Position numbers and translations under genes: made by a program. The notes beneath the pieces are model-generated. The model saw only the letters and a program-made list of their open reading frames with translations. It was not told the origin of the DNA and made no database searches. A stretch of 64,000 bases of DNA from NCBI GenBank assembly GCA_023525715.1, contig JAKNSD010000073.1:270062-334061 (forward strand), read 5' to 3'. Positions 25,801-34,772 of this stretch are shown piece by piece (the stretch's first letter is position 1; each line of letters starts with the position of its first letter). The stretch comes from Cichorium intybus. Taxonomy: Eukaryota; Streptophyta; Magnoliopsida; Asterales; Asteraceae.

Positions 25801-28600
25801 TATTGAGAAACTCCTTAAAATTTGAATTTTTTAATGATATTTTTTCTGTTATTTTTAACAATTTGTCGTGTACCCCGGTACATGAAAAATTCTTAATTTT
25901 TCAATTTTTGTAAAATTCAAAAATTACCTATAATTACACTTTTTGGTCATTTTAAACATTTCTGGTGTACCTAGGTTCATGAGAAACTCCTTAAATTTTG
26001 AATTTTTTAATGATATTTTTTCTGTTATTTTTAACAATTTCTCGTGTAACCCGATACATGAAAAATTCTTAATTTTTCAATTTTTGTAAAATTCAAAAAT
26101 TACCTATAATTACACTTTTTGGTCATTTTAAACATTTCTGGTGTACCTAGGTTCATGAGAAACTCCTTAAATTTTGAATTTTTTAATGATATTTTTTCTG
26201 TTATTTTTAACAATTTCTCGTGTACCCCGGTACATGAAAAATTCTTAATTTTTGAATTTTTGTAAAATTCAAAAATTAATTATAATTACACTTTATGATC
26301 ATTTTAAACATTTCTAGTGTACCTGGGTTCATGAGAAACTCCTTAAATTTTGAATTTTTTAATGATATTTTTCTGTTATTTTTAACAATATGTTGTGTAC
26401 TCCGGTACACGAAAAATTCTTAATTTTTGAATTTTATTAAAATTCAAAAATTACCTATAATTACACTTTATGATCATTTTAAAACATTTATGGTGTAGCT
26501 GGGTTCATGAGAAACTCCTTAAATTTTTAATTTTTAATGATATTTTTTCTGTTATTTTTAACAATTTGTCGTGTACCCCGGTACATGAAAAATTCTTAAT
26601 TTTTCAATTTTTGTAAAATTCAAAAATTACATATAATTACACTTTGTGATCATTTTAAACTTTTCTGGTGTACCTAGGTTCATGAGAAACTCCTTAAATT
26701 TTGAAATTTTTAATGATATTTTTCTGTTATTTTTAACAATTTGTCATGTACCCCGTTACATGAAAAATTCTTAATTTTTGAATTTTTGTAAAATTCAAAA
26801 ATTACCTATAATTACAATTTGTGATCATTTTAAACATTTATGGTGTACCTAGGTTCATGAGAAACTCCTTAAATTTTGAATTTTTTAATGATATTTTTTT
26901 GTTATTTTTAACAATTTGTCGTGTACCCCGGTACATGAAAAATTCTTAATTTTTCAATTTTTGTAAAATTCAAAAATTACCTATAATTACACTTTGTGAT
27001 CATTTTAAACATTTCTGTTGTACCTATGTTCATGAGAAACTCCTTAAATTTTGAATTTTTTAATGATATTTTTTCTGTTATTTTTAACAATTTGTCGTAT
27101 ACCCCGGTACAAGAAAAATTCTTAATTTTTCAATTTTTGTAAAATTCAAAAATTACCTATAATTACACTTTGTGATCATTTTAAACATTTTTGGTATACC
27201 TAGGTTCATGAGAAACTCCTTAAATTTTGAATTTTTTAATGATATTTTTTCTGTTATTTTTAACAATTTGTCGTGTACCCCGGTACATGAAAAATTCTTA
27301 ATTTTTCAATTTTTGTAAAATTCAAAAATTACCTATAATTACACTTTGTGATCATTTTAAAACATTTCTGGTGTACCTGGGTTCATGAGAAACTCCTTAA
27401 ATTTTGAATTTTTTAATGATATTTTTTATGTTATTTTTAACAATTTGTCGTATACCCCGGTACATCAAAAATTCTTCATTGTTGAATTTTTGTAAAATTC
27501 AAAAATTACCTATAATTACACTTTGTGATCATTTTAAAACATTTCTGGTGTACCTGGGGTTCATGAGAAACTCCTTAAATTTTGAATTTTTTAATGATAT
27601 TTTTTCTGTTATTTTTAACAATTTGTCGTGTACCCCGGTACATGAAAAATTCTTAATTTTTGAATTTTTGTAAAATTCAAAAATTACCTATAATTACCAT
27701 TTGTGATCATTTTAAACATTTATGGTGTACCTAGGTTCATGAGAAACTCCTTAAATTTTGAATTTTTTAATGATATTTTTTTGTTATTTTTAACAATTTG
27801 TCGTGTACCCCGGTACATGAAAAATTCTTAATTTTTCAATTTTTGTAAAATTCAAAAATTACCTATAATTACACTTTGTGATCATTTTAAACATTTCTGT
27901 TGTACATAGGTTCATGAGAAACTCCTTAAATTTTGAATTTTTTAATGATATTTTTTCTGTTATTTTTAACAATTTGTCGTATACCCCGGTACAAGAAAAA
28001 TTCTTAATTTTTCAATTTTTGTAAAATTCAAAAATTACCTATAATTACACTTTGTGATCATTTTAAACATTTTTGGTGTACCTTGGTTCATTAGAAACTC
28101 CTTAAATTTTGAATTTTTTAATGATATTTTTTCTGTTATTTTTAACAATTTGTCGTGTACCCCGGTACATGAAAAATTCTTAATTTTTCAATTTTTGTAA
28201 AATTCAAAAATTACCTATAATTACACTTTGTGATCATTTTAAACATTTCTGGTGTACCTAGGTTCATGAGAAACTCCTTAAATTTTGAATTTTTTAATGA
28301 TATTTTTTCTGTTATTTTTAACAATTTGTCGTGTAACCCGATACATGAAATATTCTTAATTTTTCAATTTTTGTAAAATTCAAAAATTACCTATAATTAC
28401 ACTTTGTGATCATTTTAAACATTTCTGGTGTACCTAGGTTCATGAGAAACTCCTTAAATTTTGAATTTTTTAATGATATTTTTTCTGTTATTTTTAACAA
28501 TTTCTCGTGTACCCCGGTACATGAAAAATTCTTAATTTTTGAATTTTTGTAAAATTCAAAAATTAATTATAATTACACTTTATGATCATTTTAAACATTT
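19890..28600 (+). repeat. Segmental duplication inside the satellite, offset 6,502 bp
   Basis: Several rare variants occur twice exactly 6,502 bp apart: ACTCCGGTACACG at 19897/26399, GTCATGTACC at 20241/26743, CCTATGTTCATG at 20521/27023, CATCAAAAATTCTTCATTG at 20961/27463, and GGTTCATTAG at 21583/28085. The match ends between 21.9 and 22.2 kb in the first copy, and the second copy ends just before the retrotransposon. Leftwards it continues with single-unit indels. 6,502 bp is about 37 units. Confidence 0.85.
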
Positions 28601-28838
28601 CTAGTGTACCTGGGTTCATGAGAAACTCCTTAAATTTTGAATTTTTTAATGATATTTTTTCTGTTATTTTTAACAATTTGTCGTGTAACCCGATACATGA
28701 AAAATTCTTAATTTTTCAATTTTTGTAAAATTCAAAAATTACCTATAATTACACTTTTTGGTCATTTTAAACATTTCTGTTGTACCTAGGTTCATGAGAA
28801 ACTCCTTAAATTTTGAATTTTTTAATGATATTTTTTCT

Positions 28839-28843
28839 GTTAT
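28839..28843. repeat. Target-site duplication GTTAT, left copy
   Basis: GTTAT lies immediately before the element and again at 41851-41855. Joining the flanks through one GTTAT gives TTCTGTTATTTTTAAC, the normal satellite sequence, which fixes the element boundaries. Confidence 0.9.
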
Positions 28844-29162
28844 TATTGAAATCCAAGAGTCGGATCAAGATTCAAGTATGCGGAATAAAGTAAATAAACA
28901 AGATCAAGAACAGGCAATATGAAGAACTGTAATTGAATGATTAAAAGTGCAACTCAAGAACAATTCGATGTGAACTATTCTGTATGAGTGCCGTCTCAAG
29001 ATTACAAAAGTTTTCCCTAGAAAAGGTTTGAACATCCTATTTAAAGAAAACTAAGTATGGAAGGACAGACCCATTCCATAACCGATAACAAAATTATAGG
29101 CGTTAATTCTGGCTACAAATTCGATTAGCATATTTGACTCAATCTATATTTATGACTCAACA
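28844..29162 (-). repeat. 3' LTR (319 bp)
   Basis: Identical to 41532-41850 except A at 29065 against G at 41753. On the minus strand it starts TGTTGAGTC and ends GGATTTCAATA, so the termini are TG...TA instead of TG...CA. The boundary is supported by the target duplication and by the usual 2-nt gap before the PBS in the other LTR. A TATA-like TTTAAATA lies at 29038-29045. Confidence 0.92.
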
Positions 29163-29174
29163 ATCTCCCCCTTT
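29163..29174 (-). promoter_or_regulatory. Polypurine tract (plus-strand primer)
   Basis: The minus strand reads AAAGGGGGAGAT directly before the 3' LTR start TGTTGAG. This is the expected place and composition for the RNase H-resistant primer of second-strand cDNA synthesis. It lies 22 nt after the ORF3 stop. Confidence 0.92.
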
Positions 29175-29196
29175 GAGTCAAAAATGCGACTATGCT

Positions 29197-32100
29197 TTAT
29201 TCTTCAGGTTTCACTTCATCAGCTTGTCTGTCAAACACCTTCGGAATGATTGCCAGGATCCTCTTTCGGAATTCAATGTACCATGTTAACATGTCGTTGA
29301 TGCAAGTTTTATCTTCAGTGGTGTTGGATTGAAGTTTGTTGGTGATGTGAAGAATGTGTTGCAACACCGGAGTTCTGTGAAGATGTTTATCCGAAAGATA
29401 GAATATCCGTTTAATGTTCTCGAGGCCTTCTTTTGAATTGTATGCCACACTCCAGTTTGAGTTGACAATTTTTCCGATTTTTCGCCTGCTGAGATTTTTG
29501 GGAGGAGGACGTCTCACAGTCAAAGGAATTTTATCCAGAACACCAGCAACTTCAACATCCAACTTTGCAACTTCAAGAATATAGAATCCAATCATTCTTT
29601 TGACATGATTAAAAATAGGATAATACTTTTGTTCTCTCGACAAGATGTTGAACAAAGATATCCAGTCGAATGGATTCATGAAAGGTAGATCAGCAAGAGA
29701 GAATTCCATCTTCTCTTTATCATCCCCTCTGAAAGCTAAAAGTCTTGAGTTTATGAAGGGAAGAGTGACCTCAGGAAGACGGGGAGTAAGCTGTACAATC
29801 TTCTTCAAACTCCAGGTTAAATGTTGAGGACGCGCGTTCTTCAAATAGAAGGTGAATAACAAGTCATTCACTTCCGAATTAGAAAGACGGGTGTCTATGA
29901 GTTTCTCAAACCCTCGGAACACAAGAGCTTTTGCCGTTATCGGAAAGTCAAGCTGGGAGTTTACATCATTGCTTGTGTTGTACGAGGTCACTGGTTGAAG
30001 CCAGTTTTCCACAGGCTCAGTGATTGCTTCCAATTGCATCCTTTTATAGTGCCAGGGAGGAAATAACAACATCTGAGTTTTCAAGAGTAACTCAGCCTCT
30101 CTTTTGGCAGCTTCCTCAGCATCAAGTTTCCGAGTAAGGTTGAGAATTTCATCAATTTCTTTCTCCTTGGTTGATTTGGCAGCGTCCTTATCCGGTTCTT
30201 GTTCTTCCATTATCTTTTTGCCTTTGCCTTTTGATGGATCAGCGGCTCCTTCAGCATTTTCATTTGATTTAATCGGAGTGTCTTTCTTTGGAGTCTCCTG
30301 ATTAAATGTACTTTCTTCATTTGTTTCGTCTCCCCCTTGTTTCGGAGAGGCCATACCTTCCGAAACACCCTTTAAGGCAGCGAGAAGATTGAATACAGGA
30401 TGAAGCTTAAGAGTCAGATGCCTACGCACCTGAGGATTGAGAATTGGATCATTGTCTTCAACAATCCGATAAAGGAAGGAGTCAATTTCTGATATGCCAT
30501 TTCGAACAGCTTTGTTCTGAGACAAAGCCGAGGAAAGAATGGCAGACTTTTGACGGAGATCGGACTTGAGGAGCTGGATTTTTGTTTCTTTGGCCGCTAA
30601 TTTATCCATCAAATAATTTTCTGATGCCAAATCTGCCCTCAGTTGATCAACCTTTGTATCCATAGAAGATACCCATTCGGAATATTGCTGCTTCAATTCC
30701 GAACGTAAGGTTGAAAGGGCCTCTTTTTCATTCTTCAAAGAGGTACTGAAGTTGGAAATGACCTGTCGCATATTTTCATTGTTCCGATCATGAGCATCTC
30801 GGAAATCTTGAGTAAATTTGAGAACATCTTTTTCAAGTCTGCCAACAGAAGTGGTTGAATCTCGCATTTGGACTTCCGATTTCTCAATGAGAAAGGTGAT
30901 TTTACCCATGAGATTGACGTTTTCGGTGACCAAGGTTTCCACCGAATGTTTGTGATCTTTCAACTGGGATTGCCAATCGGAGGCAGAGGGATTCGCCTGG
31001 GATTGGAGAAGTAAATCCAGTTTGGCAGAGATTTCCGAGAGCTGATCAGACGACATCGGAACAAAGGAACTGGGAGTCTTTAGTTTAACATTGGATGGAG
31101 ATTCAAGAAAATCGGAAAGATCATCCTGATCATCATTAACCAGGATATCTTCCTCTTCATCAATGTCGGTAGGAGGGTTGTTAAGAGGGGAATGAGGAAT
31201 AGAAGTTTGTTTTGGTGATAAGGATGGAGACTTTTGAGTGTTTGTGGTTCGGAGGGGCGAACGTTCAGGTGTGGATTGTGGACTAGAATGAGGGGTTGTT
31301 TTTGGTGTGGGATCACGAGGCGGTGATTGGGCAGGAGGAGAATGCTTGGGAGGTGGAATATCTTCAAGGTTATCGGTAATCGGAGCGTCTTGTGGGGATG
31401 TCGGAATCTGATGAGTTTCGGAGAGCTCGTTTTCGGACTCATAAGGCTGGACCAGCTTTCGGAGTCTCTTTGGACGTTTGGGCAGTTCATTGTCAGATGC
31501 GGCAGTTCTACCTTTTCGTTTGATGATTTTCTTCGGATTCTCAAGTCTATCAAAAGCAACTTGATGTATTTGATCAACAGGACGAATTTGGGATTGAGGT
31601 AGTTGACGATATGCAACAATGCATGGGACGTCCTTCGGAACACGGTCCAACATTGTAATCGGAATGGTTCCAATGAAGTCAAAATCTTCCGATTTGGTGG
31701 TTGTAAACTGTGTGGTCGAGAGCGTCGGAATGACCGCTAGGACAGAATCAGTCATGATATGAAGATGATGTTGCTCAATCGCCCTTTTTACCACAATGGA
31801 CCAAAATCGAGCACAGGAAATTTCAGAATGTCGATTTTTGTAGTTCACGCTTTCAACAAATTGGCTCCAAAGAATTGATCCGTAATCAAGATTGATATCA
31901 TGATAGATGCCATAGAATAGAGAGTAAGAAAGCTTACTTGCACTGTCTGTGCCTGTTGTGCGTTCGGAGAAACTTTTGAACAAGATTGTAAAAAGAAAGT
32001 TCCACAGAGGCGGCAGGCTCTTCTTTGTGAACTTGGACAGTTGCGTTATGTCTCCCTTGTAGCCTAGTTGGTAGAAAAACTGTGGAAGAGTAGAAGGCGA

Positions 32101-32445
32101 AAGAGAATCAGGATCAACAATATCAGCTTGATCTGTGAACCCTAGCAATTTTCCAAATCGAGACTTGGAAATGCGAGTTTTGATGGAACTAACTTCAAAG
32201 GTAACAACATCATCAGCCTTGTTGTAGAATGCAGATGAGTATGCAGATGAGAGATACACGATTGGAACCTCCTCTGAAGCAGTTAGGGCTTTGCAGATCC
32301 TGGAGAATTTGAGACATTCAATCATCGGTTGAAGAGCTTCATTATACTTCGAAGAATGAAGATCAATGATCATGTTCTGATTTTGCTTGATCTTCAACAT
32401 TAGAGAAGAGGAAGTGTTTTCGTTCGCTGAGGATGAACCAGCCAT
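29197..32445 (-). CDS. Third ORF of the Sirevirus (envelope-like position), 1082 aa
   Basis: Intact ORF after pol, starting at ATG 32445 and ending 22 nt from the PPT. It occupies the place of the Sirevirus envelope-like gene. Visible parts: a conserved-looking globular N-terminal region (about 1-300, with a hydrophobic stretch around LPPLWNFLFTILF at 144-156), basic clusters KKIIKRKGR (305-313) and PKRPKRLRK (322-330) that resemble nuclear localisation signals, a P/S/T-rich linker (about 345-425), an acidic patch (about 427-445), a long coiled-coil-like region (about 465-650), a charged K/E-rich linker (700-785), and a C-terminal globular region (about 790-1082). I see no signal peptide and no convincing membrane anchor, so an envelope role is doubtful. 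The function is unknown. A capsid-associated or nuclear role is equally possible. Confidence 0.8.
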   Translation of the reverse strand: MAGSSSANENTSSSLMLKIKQNQNMIIDLHSSKYNEALQPMIECLKFSRICKALTASEEVPIVYLSSAYSSAFYNKADDVVTFEVSSIKTRISKSRFGKLLGFTDQADIVDPDSLSPSTLPQFFYQLGYKGDITQLSKFTKKSLPPLWNFLFTILFKSFSERTTGTDSASKLSYSLFYGIYHDINLDYGSILWSQFVESVNYKNRHSEISCARFWSIVVKRAIEQHHLHIMTDSVLAVIPTLSTTQFTTTKSEDFDFIGTIPITMLDRVPKDVPCIVAYRQLPQSQIRPVDQIHQVAFDRLENPKKIIKRKGRTAASDNELPKRPKRLRKLVQPYESENELSETHQIPTSPQDAPITDNLEDIPPPKHSPPAQSPPRDPTPKTTPHSSPQSTPERSPLRTTNTQKSPSLSPKQTSIPHSPLNNPPTDIDEEEDILVNDDQDDLSDFLESPSNVKLKTPSSFVPMSSDQLSEISAKLDLLLQSQANPSASDWQSQLKDHKHSVETLVTENVNLMGKITFLIEKSEVQMRDSTTSVGRLEKDVLKFTQDFRDAHDRNNENMRQVISNFSTSLKNEKEALSTLRSELKQQYSEWVSSMDTKVDQLRADLASENYLMDKLAAKETKIQLLKSDLRQKSAILSSALSQNKAVRNGISEIDSFLYRIVEDNDPILNPQVRRHLTLKLHPVFNLLAALKGVSEGMASPKQGGDETNEESTFNQETPKKDTPIKSNENAEGAADPSKGKGKKIMEEQEPDKDAAKSTKEKEIDEILNLTRKLDAEEAAKREAELLLKTQMLLFPPWHYKRMQLEAITEPVENWLQPVTSYNTSNDVNSQLDFPITAKALVFRGFEKLIDTRLSNSEVNDLLFTFYLKNARPQHLTWSLKKIVQLTPRLPEVTLPFINSRLLAFRGDDKEKMEFSLADLPFMNPFDWISLFNILSREQKYYPIFNHVKRMIGFYILEVAKLDVEVAGVLDKIPLTVRRPPPKNLSRRKIGKIVNSNWSVAYNSKEGLENIKRIFYLSDKHLHRTPVLQHILHITNKLQSNTTEDKTCINDMLTWYIEFRKRILAIIPKVFDRQADEVKPEE

Positions 32446-32543
32446 TGTAGAGTTCTTGAATGAGAGAAAAGAGGGCTGTGAAGACGAAGAGTTCTGCTTG
32501 AGAGAAGAAAAGCGGAGAAAAGAAATGATAAACCAGAATTTCC

Positions 32544-32551
32544 TTTAAATA
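32544..32551 (-). promoter_or_regulatory. TATA-like box upstream of ORF3 (TATTTAAA)
   Basis: Minus-strand TATTTAAA about 100 bp ahead of the ORF3 ATG, with GGGAAACGT and GCTAATC just upstream. If used, ORF3 could be expressed from its own promoter instead of from spliced or read-through genomic RNA. This is inferred from sequence only. Confidence 0.4.
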
Positions 32552-33818
32552 TCCCTTGAAGAGTAATTTGGAAAAGGAAATGCCGGATTAGCCGATTACG
32601 TTTCCCAAGAATCACGCCGTATCATTATGAGATACCCAGAAAAGACGCATTGCAGGCGCGTGAAAAGCGTTAGAGTAGCTGCTGTGGAGATGATGTTATA
32701 ACGGCCACGTCAGGATTATCTCATCCAAAATTTGAAAAAATTTTGAAGAGTAAAAGAAAAATTCCACGTCATCAATCTTAATCCTTATCAAAAGAAAATC
32801 AACCAGAATTAGAAAAATCAAATAACGATTTTCGTGCAAGAGTGTGCCAAAGATAAAGAAGAAAATCAAGAATTATTTGGTTGTCTGTGATGTCAAAATG
32901 ACATAAAACTGATTGATCCCGGGCAAAGATCTCTTCCTTCGAAATCAAGAGAGATTCAGAAGTGTTCATGTGGTATCCCGTTGAATTACGATCAATTGAT
33001 TGATAAGAATCATTGAAAGGTTTCTTTTAAGATATGAAGTTAATGGGTTGGGTTGAACTGTCTTTCGGATTCCGAAAACGTGAGAAATGCTCGGAATCGG
33101 AAGACAGTACTTGTCTGACCTGAGTAGTCAAGAAAACAAGTAAGGATTAGAAGAATTTTGTCTGACTTGGTAACTGTTTTGAAATCAAAAAAAAAAAATA
33201 AAACTGGATCTTTTTGGATAGAAATTACTTGGGTATAGTAGATTTCATAAAGAACACGCAAAAGTGAAAGAGTGGGATTCCCTTTAAAGTTTTCGTCAAT
33301 TCCTTGATGGTATCGGATTTTTGGGTTTCATTCGGAATGATGGTAAAAACAATTCCGAAATCATGAACACAGAATTTGTGTAACCATCAGTTTTCAGTGG
33401 TAATGCTGAAGACCTTCATAAGGGTTACAGTTATATGGAAGTGTAGTGAATATGGAGAAATAATAGAAGGGTCAAGAAGGGATGGTGAGTCTCACAGCGC
33501 CCCATGGTGAAAATGAGTTGCGATCTTTGACTAGAATTGCCGAAATCATATATTGAAATTGGTTGAGATTTCAATAATCATGGATATTCGTTTTTAGTAA
33601 TGAGAAAAGAGAAAAAGAAAAAAATATTGTCTTTTTGCGGATTTGGCTATCATGAGAAAACATTTAATGCTCCGGCGAAAAGAAAGGGAAACGTCCAATC
33701 TGTTGCTAATCAGCCGTCTTCGCCTTTATGACACATACTAATGACAGCAGGTTGCATCATCACTTCATAAAGTCATTAAATATTCACAACTGGAAACTCA
33801 ACCGGTGTCAAATCTGCC

Positions 33819-33827
33819 TATAAAAAG
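33819..33827 (+). promoter_or_regulatory. TATA box of the Agenet gene (TATAAAAAG)
   Basis: Plus-strand TATAAAAAG lies 65 bp before the first ATG (33892), which would leave a leader of roughly 40 nt. A CCAAT motif is at 33695-33699. Spacing and sequence fit a normal plant core promoter. Confidence 0.6.
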
Positions 33828-33891
33828 AAGAAGTGTTAGTAGAAAACACGCACATTCCAAAAAGAGAAATTACCACCAAAAGAGATATTTC

Positions 33892-34308
33892 ATGGCGCTT
33901 CGTCCCTACAGACGTCATGACAAAGTTGAGGTCAAGATGCAAGAAGGTGACTACGCTGGAGGCATCTATGGTGGGGTTGTCACCAGAGTATTGAATCACC
34001 AATATGAGGTAAGAATGACCACTCTAAACAACGGCGAGGGTGGTGGGCCACTGATCGTCCCAACAAGCTATCCCTTTCTGCAACCTGTCCCACCAAGACT
34101 TTTGGTGGAATTCAAACAGTTTGACCTTGTTGAGGTCTGGCACAGAAGGGGTTGGTGGCCGGCGGTGATCATTCGGACCACTCCTCACAACCAGTTCCAT
34201 GTGGGACTAGCTGATGGAAGTCGCCTGTCTGTTGATGAGAGTGAGTTGCGTCTCTACCAAGCTTTCCATCCCGGTGATCCCCCTATGTGGCATTATTACA
34301 AGCTATAG
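33892..34308 (+). CDS. Small tandem Agenet (Tudor-like) domain protein, opposite strand to the retrotransposon
   Basis: 138 aa from ATG 33892 to TAG 34306-34308, antisense to gag/pol/ORF3 and located between pol and ORF3. The frame is open upstream to 33805 but has no ATG there. Two Agenet-like units are visible: residues about 8-68 (DKVEVKMQEGDYAGGIYGGV, then YEVRM, ending FLQPVPP) and about 73-122 (FDLVEVWHRRGWWPAVII, then FHVGLADGS, then ESELRLYQ). The second unit has the hallmark G-W-W and a closing [SE]-L-R-L-x-Q motif of plant Agenet proteins. In that family, tandem Agenet folds bind histone tails or other chromatin ligands. The gene is intronless and followed by AATAAA. Known Agenet proteins usually have further domains, so this is a minimal form. 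It could be a captured host gene fragment or a functional cargo gene of the element. Confidence 0.78.
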   Translation: MALRPYRRHDKVEVKMQEGDYAGGIYGGVVTRVLNHQYEVRMTTLNNGEGGGPLIVPTSYPFLQPVPPRLLVEFKQFDLVEVWHRRGWWPAVIIRTTPHNQFHVGLADGSRLSVDESELRLYQAFHPGDPPMWHYYKL

Positions 34309-34772
34309 GTTGAAGTTGTTTTTATATTGGCTTTTGATGTAACAACCTTTGTTCCCGTAGCTTAAATAAAATTTTGTTTTCTGTTGTTTTCTGATTTCTG
34401 ATTGACTTCTTTATCTGCATTCGCATGGATATGGACAAGAAAAAAAAAATGAAAATAACAGACGATAAAATGAACAAAATAAACAAAAAAAACGATAAAA
34501 ATAAAAAAAAATGTTTTTGATATTTTGAAGTATATATAAAACAAAACAAAAGAAATGAGATAAAAATGTTTTTGATATTTTGATATTAAAAAAAATAAAA
34601 TAAAATAAAATAAGATAAAATAAAACAAAAAAAATTAAATAGAATAAAACAACAAAAAAAAATAAAACAAAAGAAATAAAAACATAGTTTCAGAAAGGAT
34701 ACATGCATTCCGAATCATTGTTGTCCAAATTCTGATTCCGAGACATTCCGAAATTCGGAACCAATCGGAATT
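34309..34772. other. Spacer between pol and the Agenet gene, with an A-rich low-complexity tract
   Basis: 34437-34690 is an A-rich tract on the plus strand with AAAAT/AAAAC runs. It also contains two copies of a block with core ATGTTTTTGATATTTTGA (near 34510 and 34566). A 15-bp palindrome, TTCCGAA-A-TTCGGAA, lies at 34746-34760, just after the pol stop. The A-rich tract could be an expanded poly(A) remnant of the Agenet transcript or simple-sequence growth. No gene is seen. Confidence 0.6.
34365..34370 (+). terminator. Polyadenylation signal AATAAA after the Agenet gene
   Basis: AATAAA lies 57 nt after the Agenet stop codon, with T-rich and TGTA-containing sequence just upstream (34320-34350), the usual arrangement of plant poly(A) signals. 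Confidence 0.55.

Larger units (their letters stand above)
3001..28843 (+). repeat. Satellite array, left part: 176-bp tandem repeat, about 147 units
   Basis: The landmark AACAATTTGTCGTGTACC recurs every 176 bp (for example 3021, 3197, 3373, 3549), always in the same orientation. The unit is very AT-rich. Each holds two related landmarks: GTGTACCCCGGTACATG (half A) and GTGTACCTAGGTTCATGAG (half B), 97 bp apart and then 79 bp to the next A. Units differ by recurring variants such as CCGATACATG, CTCCGGTACACG, TGTAGCTGGG and small indels, which are shared in blocks and show higher-order repeats. The unit length and uniform direction are typical of plant centromeric or pericentromeric satellites. 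The array has no genes: short frames in it are repeats of the same accidental peptide. Confidence 0.95.
32446..33891. promoter_or_regulatory. Divergent intergenic region between ORF3 and the Agenet gene
   Basis: 1,446 bp with no gene on either strand. Each end has a promoter-like layout pointing outwards. Towards ORF3 on the minus strand: GGGAAACGT (32598-32606), GCTAATC (32586-32592), TATTTAAA (32544-32551). Towards the Agenet gene on the plus strand: GGGAAACGT (33686-33694), CCAAT (33695-33699), GCTAATC (33705-33711), TATAAAAAG (33819-33827). The shared words in the same order suggest duplicated or co-regulated promoters. A run of 12 A lies at about 33190-33201, and the TTCGGAA/TTCCGAA word recurs through 33060-33360. 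Confidence 0.5.

Noticed and set aside
28847..29162. LTR ending at canonical TG...CA (28847)
   Set aside because: It would give flanks ATTAT and GTTAT that do not match. Ending at 28844 gives an exact GTTAT duplication, restores the satellite, and leaves the usual 2-nt gap to the PBS.
31080..31682. 200-aa minus-strand frame
   Set aside because: It is a shifted reading of the P/S/T-rich linker region of ORF3, so a shadow of a real gene.
29197..32445. Naming ORF3 an envelope glycoprotein
   Set aside because: Position alone suggests it. No signal peptide or membrane anchor is visible, so only the position is stated.
33805..33891. Upstream extension of the Agenet frame to a GTG at 33805
   Set aside because: There is no ATG in this part, it overlaps the TATA box, and a plant nuclear gene would start at ATG 33892.
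34322..34628. Two F/I/L-rich minus-strand frames (34322-34549, 34362-34628) that look like membrane peptides
   Set aside because: They are translations of the A/T-rich low-complexity tract.
34746..34760. Heat-shock element at the TTCCGAA/TTCGGAA palindrome
   Set aside because: Heat-shock elements need TTC and GAA separated by two bases. Here the spacers are single bases.
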